A DNA stretch of 64,000 nucleotides from Cepaea nemoralis (GCA_014155875.1 JACEFZ010022421.1:542001-606000), one strand, 5' to 3'. Positions 46,679-58,611 are shown, counted from the stretch's first letter. Made by a program: numbers and translations. The notes: generated by a model not told the origin, from the letters alone.

Positions 46679-47210
46679 ATTAAGAAGTCAACAAGAAGAA
46701 AATAAGTTCAACAAATACAAAAATATTATCAAACCATATTGCAAAGAAGATTCCATATCAGCCTGGACAGAGAATGTAGAGTATCAATTTAAATATCACC
46801 AAGTTCCTTTAGATATGTGGGCTCCTATTTACATGAAGAATCTAAGTGGTGAGCCCCTTAAAGTAATAGAGTCTATTCCTATTGAACTTAGATCTAGCTA
46901 TCAATACATCCATGATAGGATTATGCAGCACTTTTTACTTGATGCCCCTGGGTATCAGGTTCAGTTCTCAAATTTAAAACCTAAACCTAGTGAAACTTTT
47001 ATAGATTATTTTTCAAATGTGCAGAGTGTACTAAACAGGTGGCTTAAAGCAGCCAACATAGGTAAAGACTTTGATAGATTAAAAAACCTAATAGCTATGG
47101 ACAAGGTTATATCTACTATACCTTCTCCTTTTGCTAAGTTTTTGCAGCAGTCAGACATTGAGAACATCGAGCAGTTCGAAAAAAAAAGGCTCAGCATATT
47201 TTTCTTCTAA
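46644..47210 (+). pseudogene. Gag capsid-like region
   Basis: Contains NIIKPYC, DSISAWTENVEYQFKYH, VPLDMWAPIYMKNLSGEPL, SYQYIHDRIMQHFLLD and the SETFIDYFSNVQSVLNRWLK stretch. This matches the helical capsid fold of Ty3/gypsy gag, where a DYF-x-x-x-Q and LNRW-like motif follow a W-rich N part. It ends in a frameshift at the 9-A run at 47180-47188; the following frame at 47131-47502 continues the protein. Confidence 0.75.
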
Positions 47211-47611
47211 CAGAGAGATTTTTAAGACCTCAAGTGACTCTGAAATAGTTTCCTTTGTGAAAGTCCAACCCAAAAACCACCAGAGCAACAGAAAACCTTT
47301 TCAGAAATATGACAAGAAAGACAGAAAAGTGGCAAAATGTATTTATTGTCAACAGATGCATGACACTTATTCTATGTGCGACAAATCGCCGAACTATCCG
47401 GCGCATCTTGAAAATGTTATCAAGAAGCAGCAAAATAAAAGATCGGCATACAGGCGGGCAATCAAATGTTTTTTTTTGTTCCTGCTATGGCCATTATTCT
47501 AATAAGTGCCTTGGCCGCCAACGTATGAAAGCTAACAATGCTATTTTGATTGACACCTCGTCAGATAGTGGTAGTGAATATGAGTGTGAGGATGAAAATA
47601 AAACAGGTTGA
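47131..47611 (+). pseudogene. Gag nucleocapsid region, zinc-knuckle-like, frame-broken at a poly-T run
   Basis: Two frames (47131-47502 and 47309-47611) meet at a 10-T run at 47470. A cysteine-rich part, CIYCQQMHDTYSMC, is followed by a degenerate CSCYGHYSNKC knuckle where C-x2-C-x4-H-x4-C is expected; one spacer residue is lost. Zinc knuckles bind the packaged RNA. Confidence 0.65.
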
Positions 47612-48710
47612 CTTGCCTTTCAACCAAGCTGAGGATGTGTGTGGTGCAAACGATATGTTAAGCTTTGACAGCTGTGAACGATGTCATCAGTTCCATGCAG
47701 ACGGAAAGCTGGAGTGTGGACATACAGTACCATGCTCATCCGAGAGTGTAAATGCAGCACTAGCCTCCAGAGGCAATTTGTTGTTCCACAATGCAATGGT
47801 CAATAATGTACCATGCCAATGTTTGCTAGATAGTGGCAGCACCCTTATTGGGCTTCGAAAAGAACTAGTGAGTCCGGGGGATTACACAGGTGACACTGTG
47901 AAATGCCGAACTTTTTCGGGTAACGTTGAGATCTACCCTTTGGCAAAAGCCCACATTAATACTCCTTTTCTTTCGGGTACCTTTACTTGTGCAATACTTG
48001 ACAACCCTTGTACTGATTTAATTTTGGGGTGCTTACCCCAACTGAAACAATGTACTAGGGATGAAATAGTTGCATGGGAGAAATTAAATGCAGCTAGGAC
48101 AACAACCAAAGTTGACACTTCAAAACATCATGACCCATTACAAGATGAGACACTACTGATGCTTTTTCCAACCAGCACAGATGACACAAACACACAGAAA
48201 TTTATACACCAGCAGAAATCTGATCTTAATGTGTCTCCATATTTAAACTTAATGAAACAAAGAGCCAAAATCACCAAACATACATCAGTGTTCTCTAGAT
48301 TGAAGAATGGCATTTCAACTAGATGTCATACTACAGGTAACCATGAACAGGTGTTACCTGAACAACACCGTTTAACTGTGCTAAAGAATGCACATAAAAC
48401 ACCGTGTGCTGGTCATCTGGCATACAACAATAACAGGCCAGGTTTTTTCAATAATATAAAATTATTTTGTCATAATGTATTTGCTTGTAATGTCTGTCAA
48501 CAATTAGTACGAAAGTTTAAGGGTGGACATCCTACAGCTGAAGTACAACCCTCTACACTGGCACCCAAGCCATTTGATAGAGGAAGGGTCAGTTCTACCA
48601 CAAGCACACAAACAAAGGTGCGAAAACAAGTGATCTTGAACTTGATCAAAACAGATTTAGGCTACTTCCATACAAACGAAATGACAAGGACCATTCAAGG
48701 TGGTACATAA
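47550..48710 (+). pseudogene. Retropepsin, then integrase zinc finger, fused in one open frame
   Basis: The frame is open for 386 codons. The aspartic protease active site reads CLLDSGSTLIGL near residues 90-100, with DLILGC near 155. These are the paired retropepsin hallmarks (DSG and a hydrophobic-ILG strand). From about residue 250 comes the H2C2 integrase finger (LPEQHRLTVLKNAHKTPCAG, later CHNVFACNVCQQ) and the VQPSTLAPKPFDR linker that precedes the core. The integrase core itself is absent. No RT or RNase H lies between protease and integrase, which sets the order PR-INT. Confidence 0.8.
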
Positions 48711-48943
48711 CCATGGTACATGTTGACGATGAAATATCGATAAACAGACACTTAGAGATATTCCATGTCAACATGCGAAAACCTCACTTTTCAAGACAAG
48801 AGACAGAAGTAGTGACAGACGAACAGAGTGCACCAACACCTAGTGATCAAAAGACAGACATACAGAGCGCAACTACACTAGTTAGCGAGACTGGCAAATC
48901 CGACGAGGGGCATACATTTAGTGAACTGACAGAATACACATGA
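48600..48943 (+). pseudogene. Integrase C-terminal tail
   Basis: After the break at 48590-48700 the frame 48713-48943 reads FHVNMRKPHFSRQETE. It matches the xxHVNxLKPYF block that ends Ty3/gypsy integrases. A 40-residue Thr/Ser-rich tail and a stop follow. Confidence 0.7.
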
Positions 48944-48945
48944 AT

Positions 48946-49201
48946 ATATCAGAATACTGATGACTGGACAATACACTTACTGAAACTGAGACATGCCTTT
49001 GACAGAGTGCGACTCTTCGGTCTCGCTGTCAAACCGAGCAAAGTCAAATTAGACCTAAAAGAAATTCATTTTTTGAGTCATGTCATTTCTCAAGGTCAAC
49101 TAAAGACTGACCTGAAAATTAGTACCAAAAGTATGAATCTGACCATGTCTAACAGAAAGAAACAGGTCAGAAGCCTTCTGGGATTAGTAAATTACTCATA
49201 A
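48946..49201 (+). pseudogene. RT C-terminal palm/thumb fragment
   Basis: After the integrase tail, DDWTIHLLKLRHAFDRVR, GLAVKPSKVKL, IHFLSHVISQGQL and KKQVRSLLGLVNYS match the segment just after the catalytic FADD in Ty3/gypsy RT. The catalytic domain itself is deleted. Its position after integrase is the key anomaly. Confidence 0.8.
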
Positions 49202-49309
49202 ATTAAAATTCTATATTCAAATGTTTTAAAAGCATTTGTAAAATGAAATGTCAAAGATGCATTATTAATTTCTGCATTGTCAAAAATGAAAATCTTTTTT
49301 TTTTGTACT

Positions 49310-49660
49310 ATTCCAATCCTCCGCTTGCCTAATCCTAGGCTCGTTTATTATTCTAGGACAGATGCCAGCAGTACTAGGCCAATTTTTTGAGGGCATCTTC
49401 CACCCGAGGTGCTACGTGAGCCGTAAGATCACACCTGCCGAGTCCAGATATTCTATATCACAGTTGCAACCCTAAGCGTCATCTATGCGGTGAGAAAGCT
49501 CCATCGAATTCTGACGGATGTTCACTGCATTGTCCAGACCGACAACTCCCCGATCACGGTCATACAGAGTGGTATGCATCGAAATGACCGGATATACAGG
49601 TGGTCACTAGTTTTACCATCTGGGGTAGAAATACCTGAAATCCCACATATAAATGTAGAT
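49310..49660 (+). pseudogene. RNase H region of the LTR element
   Basis: Frames in this stretch encode SRYSISQLQ and then VIYAVRKLHRILTDVHC and VQTDNSPITVI. They match the ESRYS, A-x-K-x-x-LYG and TDH-x-PL blocks of Ty3/gypsy RNase H. It is broken by stops. Confidence 0.65.
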
Positions 49661-51827
49661 TGATAGTTAGTACATGAATACATTATATTATTCTATGTAA
49701 AATAGGGTACATATACATCGACAGTATATGCTTAATCATGTACCAAGAACAGTGAACTATCATGTGTCCGTAGACATTAAGGCAAGAACTGTGCTGCAGA
49801 ACGTAAATGTCACCGTGTGAACAAGGACAGATCGTTTCCAACTAAGCTCCATTCCGGTGTACCATTGGTGTGAAACGCAGAAAACAGTGTCAGAACAGTG
49901 CTTAATTACAGACACGGAAAGGCTGAGCTACGACACCAGCGAACTCTACACGTGCACTACCGATAGAACATTATGATGACTGTGCAAAGTATTTCAGATA
50001 CCCAGGCAAAGTGTGTAGATATATTATGCCTATACAAGCAATGTACAAGCATGAAGGCAACTACTAACCTGTGGAAACTGAATAACATGTATATAAACTT
50101 AATGTGATATGTAATATAATATTGTAAGATAATGACAAAGTAGATGTAGGTTAGGGAAATATAATAGTTCTCATTTATTTTAATAGAATAGTGATTACAG
50201 TAATTGTAACTTAAAATATTAGTTTAGATATGACAATAGTTAATTACAAGCTAAAATAAAATTAATATAAGAATAGTACCATTTAGATTATTACATTTCA
50301 TTTACCTTCAGTTTAGTTTAGTTTATTCCATCTTCATGAAACCATACCATCTATTAAACATTACCATGTATTAGTATCATCATTGTACATCAGAATAGAT
50401 TGAAAAGAGTAGATAAGGGAACATACATCATTTACACCATTTAGATTAAGAACATCACTCATACATGTAAAAACATTATTTAGCATAGTATTTAGAAAAT
50501 TACATAATTTGTGTACACATCAGCCATGTAATTAAGGTACATAACTCACATCACATCCATTACATTTAAATAGTTAAATTACTTCCCTTATATTAGATAA
50601 ACATAACGATTAACATAAACATATCATATAATTAACATGACAAAAATTTAGTTAACACATTATATATTTATTCATACAAGTAGTATTAGTAGGTTAGAAT
50701 GTAGAGTGCTAGATTAGTGTAATATAGTGGATGATGAGACCAAGGGGACAAACCATCAACCCTTTCTCATCCATGTAAATATATTGTAAATACATGACTC
50801 GTGCAACAACTTTCGCACCGTCATGAGGCTCAACCATCTCAAACTGAGCCAAACCTGTACAGTGTCACTCCAACGTTTTTAAATAATCAGATGAATTAGT
50901 GTGGAAGGATAATAGATGTGTGACAGAAGTAAGGGTGAAAGCAGTGTGACAGAAGTGTGAAAGTGAGAGCGAATGGAAAATAGACAGAAGAGAGTGAGAT
51001 TGGTCAGCGAATTCTTCTGCTGCCTGGCTCGAATTTTAATATTTGTCGGTGTTAGTGTTGGTTTTCGTTAGTGAAAATGTCGAAGTGTGAATGTATGTCG
51101 GTAATAGTTTAGAACTTAGATTACAGTATTTTGAGTGTCATAACAAGAGAATGTAGTCACGAATTAGTGTTATACCTGTTTGTGGCCGCATTTAACCAAA
51201 TTGTGACACTTAAAAAACTAACATACATACACATAGGAGTTAGAAACATAGTTTAGAAGTTAGATTACTCAGTTAATTACATCCAAACACGCAAACAACC
51301 AGAAAAACAAACATATAAATTACATACACTTTTTGTAGATCAAAGGGAGATAACTTCGGGTCAGGGGACATAATAGACAACGAAGAACTATCTTAACAGT
51401 GCAATAGAACTTTACACGCGGAAGCGATGTAGGTAAAGCCTGTCGCACACACTCTTGTATAATGGTTGTTAAATATTATATGGGGGACATGAAGCAATTC
51501 ATGTGTTGACCCTAAGAAAGTCAACTTTGTATGGGTAGTAAGTTAATTTACTATGTGAGGGCAGGTCTTATAAGACAACGGTCCGGTTCAGACATACCTC
51601 TAATAAATATAATATAGCATGGGAGAAAAGGGCTCACGCCAACCAGACAAGTTTGTGGCGATTGCCAGTAGCCACGTAAAGTTTTGCTACATTGTGACAA
51701 TAGTCAGTAGAAGTCTACTACTTTACCCAAAACCAGGTTACCTAGAGTCTTTGACAAAAATTAGAGACACTAATTTTTTATAACCTCTTGCGTCACAACC
51801 AATGAGTGAAAGTTGATGACGCAACAC
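49661..51827 (+). other. AT-rich noncoding 3' region of the LTR element
   Basis: 2.2 kb without ORFs over 65 codons and with no recognisable env or further pol domain. Confidence 0.6.
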
Positions 51828-51843
51828 AGTAGGGGTGGGTGTG
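51828..51843 (+). promoter_or_regulatory. Candidate polypurine tract
   Basis: The purine-rich GTAGGGGTGGGTGTG directly before the 3' LTR fits the second-strand primer site. Confidence 0.55.
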
Positions 51844-52430
51844 TGTCAAAGACTCGACCGCATCCCCTTCGCCAGGAAGAGCAGTCAATCATGAAGAGAC
51901 CAGGAGGGGATACGGTGCCCGAGGGAAGGGAATGGGAGATGAGGTAATAAGAGTTGGGTGACCATTCCCTCATGAGACACGCAGGCGGTGTTCAGAGAGT
52001 TAGCACTCTAATCACGATAACATCACGCCTCGTGGTAGCCACAGAGAAGTTGAGTATACACTCAACGTACCACGTCTGCCATCAGCGTGCCATGTGAGGC
52101 AACACGCACCAAGGTGAAGGTCAATCCCCGTGGTGTGTGACGAAGGAATGAAAGATTGGCAGACGGCCGGACGGACTTGTAGTGTTCACCTCGTTAGAGT
52201 AGCGATAGGGGTATTTGTGTTTATTTGTGTAGAAAGTTAGCATAGGGGTAGCAGCTCGTGATAGATAATACTGTGGCTGTATGTTGTGTGTTTCAATAGC
52301 GACTGTTCACTGCTTGTAGCGAGCCAACGGCAATAAATGTACCATTTAATTTCCTCGCACACGACTTGCAAGTTTTCTTGTATGGTGTGCCAGAAGTACC
52401 CGATGATGCCTGTCAGTTGAGTTGTTGACA
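51844..52430 (+). repeat. 3' LTR (587 bp)
   Basis: Matches the 5' LTR with about four substitutions and one 1-bp indel (GCGGATGTTC versus GCGGTGTTC). AATAAA at 52332-52337. Confidence 0.96.
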
Positions 52431-52621
52431 TCACTTTTACTCAGTATTTAGCTCTTGGCCAGTCATTTCACAATCCAGTAGTGGAATTAAATAACAACGC
52501 TCTATCACGATGCCAGATGTCTCGCATGTGAAATCATTAACAAGTATTGATAGGCACTCATAGTGAAGAAATAAAAGAAGAAGCTGTCAGTATTCTCATG
52601 CCACGGCCAAATACTACATTA

Positions 52622-52997
52622 AAACATTCATTCATTCATTCAGTAGCATGTCCTTCGCAGAACCTCGCTCCCATAACAACCTTCCGGAACACTTCTCTGG
52701 CAAGATGTCCATCGTCAGATATACGCGTGTGGGGATCTTCTGCTACATCCTGCACCCATCTTCTCTTTCGCCTTCCTCTTCCTCTCTTCCCAGGCATATA
52801 CCCCTCCATTATTGTTGTGTCAAAATTTCCATGATGTTTCAAGTGACCAAAAATAGTTCGATTTTCTTTGTTTTATTATCTTTAGTAGCCAACTTTCCTC
52901 AATATTAAGATCTTGTCGTATGGATGCATTTGTTCTTTTATGTAAACAATATATTCTTAGAACCCGTCTATAACGACACACATATATATATATATAT

Positions 52998-53040
<43 letters not shown>

Positions 53041-53410
53041 AGAGAGAGTGTGTGTGTGTGTGAGTGAGTGAGAGAGTGTGTGTGTGTGTGTGTGTGTGTG
53101 TCCAGGTCTCACAGGCGTAAATTGCAAAGGGAAAATGCATGCTCTGAAACATCTAATTGTTATAGGTCTATCTGTCCCACGCCACAATTTATTATTGTTT
53201 TAGTTCTTGAAGAGCAATAAATATTCATCTTTTAATGTCTTTCATTTTTGGTAATTAATGACCAAAGATGTTCGAAATTTTCCACCACTCCAATCTTTCC
53301 TCATTAAAATATATTTCTTTTTGCATATTAATGTTATCTGTATGCAATGTCTTTTCTTTTGCTATGTTAAGAAATACATTTTCATTGTAACTATTCATTT
53401 GGGTTGAGAT
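52622..53410 (-). pseudogene. LINE RT C-terminal fragment split by a GT microsatellite
   Basis: Minus strand: HHGNFDTTIMEGYMPGKRGR then RKRRWVQDVAED at 52636-52842, preceded by TNASIRQDLNIEE in 52820-53152 and YACETWT at about 53100. This is the usual C-terminal order of endonuclease-type LINEs. A GT/TA microsatellite (52980-53102) sits between ACETWT and the RRVLRI-like block. Confidence 0.8.
52982..53102. repeat. (TA)n(GT)n microsatellite with GAGA interruptions
   Basis: Compound dinucleotide array. Confidence 0.92.
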
Positions 53411-53511
53411 CAATAGCTTTTAATTGATACAAGATCCCACCCCTCTCCCCCACCCCCCACCCCTAAAAAAAAAAATATCAAATGGTGGACATGCTTCAAT
53501 CTCCACTCCAA

Positions 53512-53700
53512 CAGAGGCAGGATTGCATTTATCTGACCATACTGCTATAGGATCCAATCAGGCTGATAAAATCTGGGTACCAGAGGCATAATTGTATTTA
53601 TCCAACCATACTGCTCTAGAATCAACCCAGCCTGATGAAATCTGGGTACCAGATGCAGGATTGTATTTATCCGACCATACTGCTCAAGAATCAACCCACA
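53512..53700. repeat. 69-bp tandem repeat, about 2.7 copies
   Basis: ATTGTATTTATCC-type start and AAATCTGGGTACCAGA repeat with a 69-bp period at 53522, 53591 and 53660. Confidence 0.85.
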
Positions 53701-53938
53701 TAATGTTAAGAATGTTATGAATATGAACGCCGACAAGGAAGGGGCCTGGCCATCACACCTAATATGTCGTGGTGTAGAAAGTATGACGGCCTACCACCTG
53801 ACACCCTTGCGGCAATATATGCTTCCTTTACCTCAGCTTTTTCTTTCACATCCTGCGGAGATTGTTTTCTGGGGCCTTTTAGCTCCATCAACTGAGTTGT
53901 GATACAGCTCTCATTAACATTGCGCCTGACTTTATTTT
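53701..53938. other. Spacer
   Basis: Nothing recognised. Confidence 0.35.
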
Positions 53939-53940
53939 TT

Positions 53941-54187
53941 GCCGGCTGCAAAAGGCTTGCGAACGCGGTTCGTGAGCCGGGTACCAGGCGTTCGAAGCTC
54001 AGCTGCAACCGATTTGTGCAGCAGACCGTGTCGCGTTGTGTTATAACGTGCTGGTATGGGAACCGGTCGTTCAGAAAGCGATGGCAAACTAGTGAACGTA
54101 ACACTTGCCTAGTACATCAACAACAGCTGAAAAATGCTGATGTTGACTGCAACGTCCCGTAAGGGATACGCAACTTTAAAAAAAAAA
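53941..54187 (+). mobile_element. SINE-B copy, T-type stem
   Basis: CGTTCAGAAAGCGATGGCAA with right arm GTGAACG; a B-box-like GCGTTCGAAGCTC near 53988; distal GTCCCGTAAGGGATACGCAA; and A-tail at 54178-54187. Confidence 0.85.
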
Positions 54188-54578
54188 CACCTAGCAATGA
54201 TAACCTTGGTTTCGTTTGACAAATCTCTGGTTTTGAATACGTTTCAGACTTCTCTATGAGTCATGTTGTCTTCCCGCGAAATTTGCAATTGGTTTTTCTG
54301 CGCAGCCAAATTGTGACAGAACTAAACACTCCTTGTAACTGCCTAACGAAAATCTATTTTTGTGCACCATGTACTAATGCAGAATATGCACAGCACTTGG
54401 TGATTCCCATTGAGAAGATAACTGTTTGTTTGTTACCATATTTGTCATGCTACGGACAATGATTTTGTTCATTTATAATCTCTTCTTATTTTTTCTGTCA
54501 CCTCTGTCAGTTGGTTCAAATGCATAGAAATCTATGGAAGCATACAAATTCGAAAAAAAGGAAAAACATAATCGTTAT

Positions 54579-54610
<32 letters not shown>

Positions 54611-54979
54611 GGAGGAGAAAGACAGACATTCACGCAAAAGTGTTATTTCAGTCAGAAATTCACGAAACCTCAAGTACAACACAAACATATATTTGTTTTT
54701 CCTCCCACTGCATTTAGTTTTCGCTTTGCGCAGCCTTTTCTAGGTTTCTATGCGCACGAAAATTACGCACGCGGTGAACTTTGATTCTGCAGAAGCAACC
54801 GCCATGTTAGTTATTATGGTGCCGAGGTAACTGCACACATTATACAATTATACTGCAGTCCCACACAGAATATTTACAAGTTTCTATCTCATGGTTTTTC
54901 CATGAAACATCATCAGGCTTTTGTTTTTATTTCTTCTACTTTTTTATATTTTAGAAATCTATTTTGTATTCGTCTTCGA

Positions 54980-54980
<1 letters not shown>
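54188..54980. other. Spacer with poly-T/poly-G at 54579-54609
   Basis: No gene recognised. TTTTTTTTTT followed by about 20 G. Confidence 0.45.

Positions 54981-55058
<78 letters not shown>
54980..55058. repeat. (TTTC)n microsatellite
   Basis: About 20 units. Confidence 0.95.
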
Positions 55059-55059
<1 letters not shown>

Positions 55060-55495
55060 ACTCTCTCTTACTATTATAAATGGTTTATGAATGTCTACTA
55101 TCTTCCTGTCTTACAGCCATTCACAATTGTGCCTATTCAACAACTCAAACACTGATCCGTTTATTCAATTTCATTCAGTTGTAGTACATGTTGAGTTCCG
55201 TTTTTTATTTGTCGAGTATTTCGTTAACTGAGAACCAGCATGTCTTATCAACTGATATTCCGTGCTAACTTAGCGCACCATCACAACCTGTGGCCGCCTT
55301 CACAAGCCCGCTGGTTTAGCGTCAACAGTCCGGCTTTTTTCTATTGTTTTTGATTTATTTGGCCGCCGTGTTTCAGTATAATTTTGTGAAGTGACACCTA
55401 GCTTACTTTGTGCACAAACAACTCACCAACTTACACACACGAACAGACAGACCGATAGACAGATTAACGGATCGACGGTGGGACGGTGGGATGGA
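55060..55495. other. Spacer
   Basis: Nothing recognised. Confidence 0.4.
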
Positions 55496-55499
55496 TCGG

Positions 55500-55625
55500 T
55501 GTATGGATAATTGACCTGGACTGCCAGCCGGACCCAGCCTAAAATAAGTGACAGGAAATGACGTGGGAAGTAAACGCGACCGGTGAATGCCAATTGATCT
55601 GTACAAATGTGTCTAGCACCATATT
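55500..55625 (+). mobile_element. SINE-D fragment, copy 3
   Basis: Shares GGACCCAGCCTA and GAATGCCAATTGATCTG-like blocks with the 21.9-kb copy. The tRNA-like head is absent. Confidence 0.5.
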
Positions 55626-55734
55626 CCCAGTGCACCTGAAGGCGAGCGAAAGTAAACTGTACTGTTTATATAGTCCCATCTCCATGAAACCCATGATAGA
55701 GTTCCTATTGTAATATAACGCACATAAACCATTG

Positions 55735-55850
55735 GTAGACTTTACTAAAGTGTGTTCTGGATGGAAGTGTGCAGGGACAACGTGTAAGAGGAAGACAACG
55801 TTACACGTGGGTGGACAACATCAAGAGATGCACTGGAGGTCACCATGGCC
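55735..55850 (+). pseudogene. LINE RT C-terminal scrap joined to SINE-C
   Basis: Reading VRGRQRYTWVDNIKR matches the RGRPR-x-TW-x-DNIK block at the end of LINE polyproteins. It continues directly into the SINE-C head shared with 2845-2895. Confidence 0.65.
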
Positions 55851-56125
55851 GAATGCATAAGATGGCTCGTTTTGAACATGCGGTGTGCCGATGCCAAGGC
55901 AGTGGGTTCGAATCCTACACCGGTCGGTTGGACTAAAATGTTGACTTCTCCTTGACTTTGGGACGTAAATTACAAGTACCTCAGAATTTGTAGTGGGTTC
56001 GTATGACGGCGTGGGACACTGGTAATATGGACATTTAATCCACACGCACAAATCAGTTCGGTGCACTAGAAATAGTAGCGAGTGTATGGACCACGCTTGA
56101 GTTCAAAGGGAGTGAACGCAAACAA
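55800..56125 (+). mobile_element. SINE-C copy 2
   Basis: Collinear with the minus strand of 2579-2892: CATCAAGAGATGCACTGGAG, then B-box-like GTGGGTTCGAATCCTAC near 55905, GACGTAAATTACAAGTACCT and GCTTGAGTTCAAAG. Confidence 0.8.
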
Positions 56126-56496
56126 GGGCGACGACTTAGAATTATGTTGGAGACTCACTGCAGCTGAACATCAAGGCAGACTTGGCACTAGATAATGGTG
56201 ATCTGACCAAGCACTGCTTGATGCAATCACGTGCGGGTCAAAAATATCCTAAGTGACATAAGATAATTGATCATTAGGAGCGTTAGTTAGCTTATTGTAT
56301 TGATTCCAAAATCATCAAGTTCGCTAGAATGGGATTACACAGAATGCTTCACACATACCTGGCTAACATTAACTGTGCAATAAACGCATTGATTATGATT
56401 GCTTGTTGAGCCATGCTTATTTTATAGTATGTACACTGTGCTGCAGACATGCATACATTTGTATGGAAAACAACGCAAGGGGGCTCTACTGCCAAA
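56126..56496. other. Spacer
   Basis: Nothing recognised. Confidence 0.4.
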
Positions 56497-56798
56497 TTGC
56501 ATGCGCGAATAATCTTTAATTGTCCGCACACACCTATCTCAAAGTCAACGATATACTGACATTGTCTGCATACATCTCTCTCACATATATACTTACATTG
56601 TTTGCATACATCTCTCTCACATATATACTTACATTGTCTGCATACATCTCTATCACATATATACTTACATTGCCTGCGCACATCTCTCTCACATATATAC
56701 TTACATTGTCTGCATACATCTCTCTCACATATATACTTAAATTGTTTGCATACATCTCTCTCACATATATACTTACATTGTCTGCATACATCTCTCTC
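56497..56798. repeat. 36-bp satellite, left part with edge unit
   Basis: Starts with GCATGCGCGAATAATCTTTA, the edge unit also found at 59975, 60138 and 60301, and continues with about 7 copies of the 36-bp unit CATCTCTCTCACATATATAC + TTACATTGTCTGCATA. Its last 9 bp are the LINE target duplication. Confidence 0.92.
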
Positions 56799-58611
56799 TG
56801 AAACCGTTGCTGCAGCGATTGATCTTGAGGATGCATACAACAGAGTACCACTGGATTTTTTAATGTTTCAGCTTCTTGAACTAAACGTAAGTCCATTCCT
56901 CCTTAGGTGGATCGCTGCAGCCCTCTACCAACGGAAAGTAGTTTTTAGATGTGGCAGTTGGACTTCGGAACCAACAACAATATATCCTGGCCTACCACAG
57001 GGATCACCATTATCTCCGGTACTGTTCAACGCCTACACAGTGAGAATCACCAGTGAGCAGATCACTGGACCTGGCAGGACATTGTCGTATGCCGATGATG
57101 TTTTAGTGTATCGTCAGGGTAAGGATAGAGAGGAGGTTGCTGTGGAACTACAAACCGAACTCAATCGCATAAGTACTTGGTGTGATGAAGCTGGGGCAAT
57201 GGTCAACCCAACAAAGGCAACAGTGACTTGGTTCTCGTTGAATAATCATATTGTCAACAATCCAACACCAACTGTAATGCTGTGTTCAGAGACGGTGGAA
57301 AGAACGCAGGCAATGAATTACCTGGGGAAGTGGTTTGATCGAAGCCTTGCTTATAATGTGCACATAGACCAGGTGATAACAAAGGCCAAGCGGGGTTTGG
57401 CAGCGATGCGGGTGATGGCGGCAGCAAACTGTGAGCAGCGCCATCTATGTCTTCTGTACGAGGGGCTGGTCATGTCTGTTTTGGAGTATGCAATGGCAAT
57501 CCTGACTCTCAGCCATAAGCAGATAGAAAGGATGGAAAGGATACAGAATGAAGCTATGCGCATTATTCTTGGATGTACAAGAGATACAGCATGCAGGGCG
57601 ATGCGCTACCTTCTTGATTTTCCAACCATTGAAGAGAGAATACAAGTTTGCAGGGCACGCGCCTACCTCAGAATTAACGCAAACACACAACATCCACTGC
57701 ATAGTGAAATTAGGAAGGTGAAGGGCAGCAGGTTAAAAAGAGGACGGTCGTGGATGGATCAAGCCGAAGACATTCTTCAACAGGTGTGTTCACTTGAGGA
57801 CTTAGAACCTGGCGAGGAGTGGGTGCAAGTGCCAACAGACTTCTGCACATCCTTTACAGTTTGCATCCAACTAGATAGAAAATGCAGACAAGAAAATCCG
57901 GCTGCTGTGGAGGCTGAAGTACAAGCGTTGATTTTCGAGAATTCGCTAGACGGTGACGCGGTCATCTACACAGATGGGTCGGTCGTCCGACATGTGAGAA
58001 GCTCATGGGCCTTTACAGCTCGGGCCGGAGGGAGAATTGTGAAGGAGGACTCTGGTGCTTTCACTGAAACCACAAGTAGCCTGACCATGGAAGTCATGGC
58101 AGTAAGTAAAGCAATAACATGGCTCGAGACACAGACATTCACTAGGGCTTGTTTCCTTAGCGACTCAATGAACATGATCAAGAGGATAGAGGAGGGGTCG
58201 ATCCGAAGAGAATGGTTGCTGCCCCAGAAGCGGTCTCGGCTGGCAAAGATTAGTTTCATCTTCGTGCCAGGTCATGCGGGAGTACAAGGAAATGAGCGGG
58301 CTGACAAGCTCGCAGGTGAGGCTACTGTGGAGGGCGGACGCGCCATGGACCAGGCTGACATTCTGAATGCTCTACGAGAAGTGAGACTTTTGCGAGAACC
58401 AAGTGATGACTGTGAATCTACAACAATGGCCAGACTGCGGGAGCAGCAAATTAAAAGAGGGGTGGCCAAACAAGAACACTACGCAGGAAGACAAAGAAGA
58501 TTGATAAACCAACACAGACCTGGCGTCGTTAGCCGCTACACGCCGCGGGATTTGCTGAGGAGGGGATTCGAGCACTTATGGACTGAATGGTTTGATGTGC
58601 AACGAGGATGA
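56799..58611 (+). CDS. LINE RT and RNase H ORF (5'-truncated, otherwise intact)
   Basis: An uninterrupted ORF of about 604 codons, continuing from the satellite frame so that the computed ORF is longer (56602-58611, 669 codons). The first residues encode AAIDLEDAYNRV, the palm motif holding the first catalytic Asp. Then come GLPQGSPLSPVLFN, SYADDVLVY (catalytic pair), an endonuclease-less middle, and an RNase H domain with TDGS, SSLTMEVMA, SDSMN and GHAGVQGNERADKLAGE, the expected D-E-D-D set. The lack of stops in 1.8 kb suggests recent insertion. The protein cannot be complete because the N-terminal part is missing. Confidence 0.9.

Larger units (their letters stand above)
44282..52430 (+). 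mobile_element. LTR retrotransposon, Ty3/gypsy-like with PR-INT-RT-RH order (Gmr1-like)
   Basis: 8.15 kb bounded by LTRs that start TG and end CA, with the 5-bp duplication TCACT at 44277-44281 and 52431-52435. LTRs differ at about four bases and one indel. Between them lie gag fragments, a retropepsin, integrase pieces, RT and RNase H pieces in that order, then about 2.2 kb of AT-rich noncoding sequence. All coding parts are frameshifted or deleted. The integrase-before-RT order is unlike standard Ty3/gypsy and is known from Gmr1-like elements. Confidence 0.93.

Noticed and set aside
49661..51827. An env gene in the 3' part of the LTR element
   Set aside because: No frame over 65 codons and no membrane or cleavage signature.
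55850..55925. tRNA gene with GGGTTCGAATCC
   Set aside because: Part of SINE-C; no acceptor stem pairing seen.
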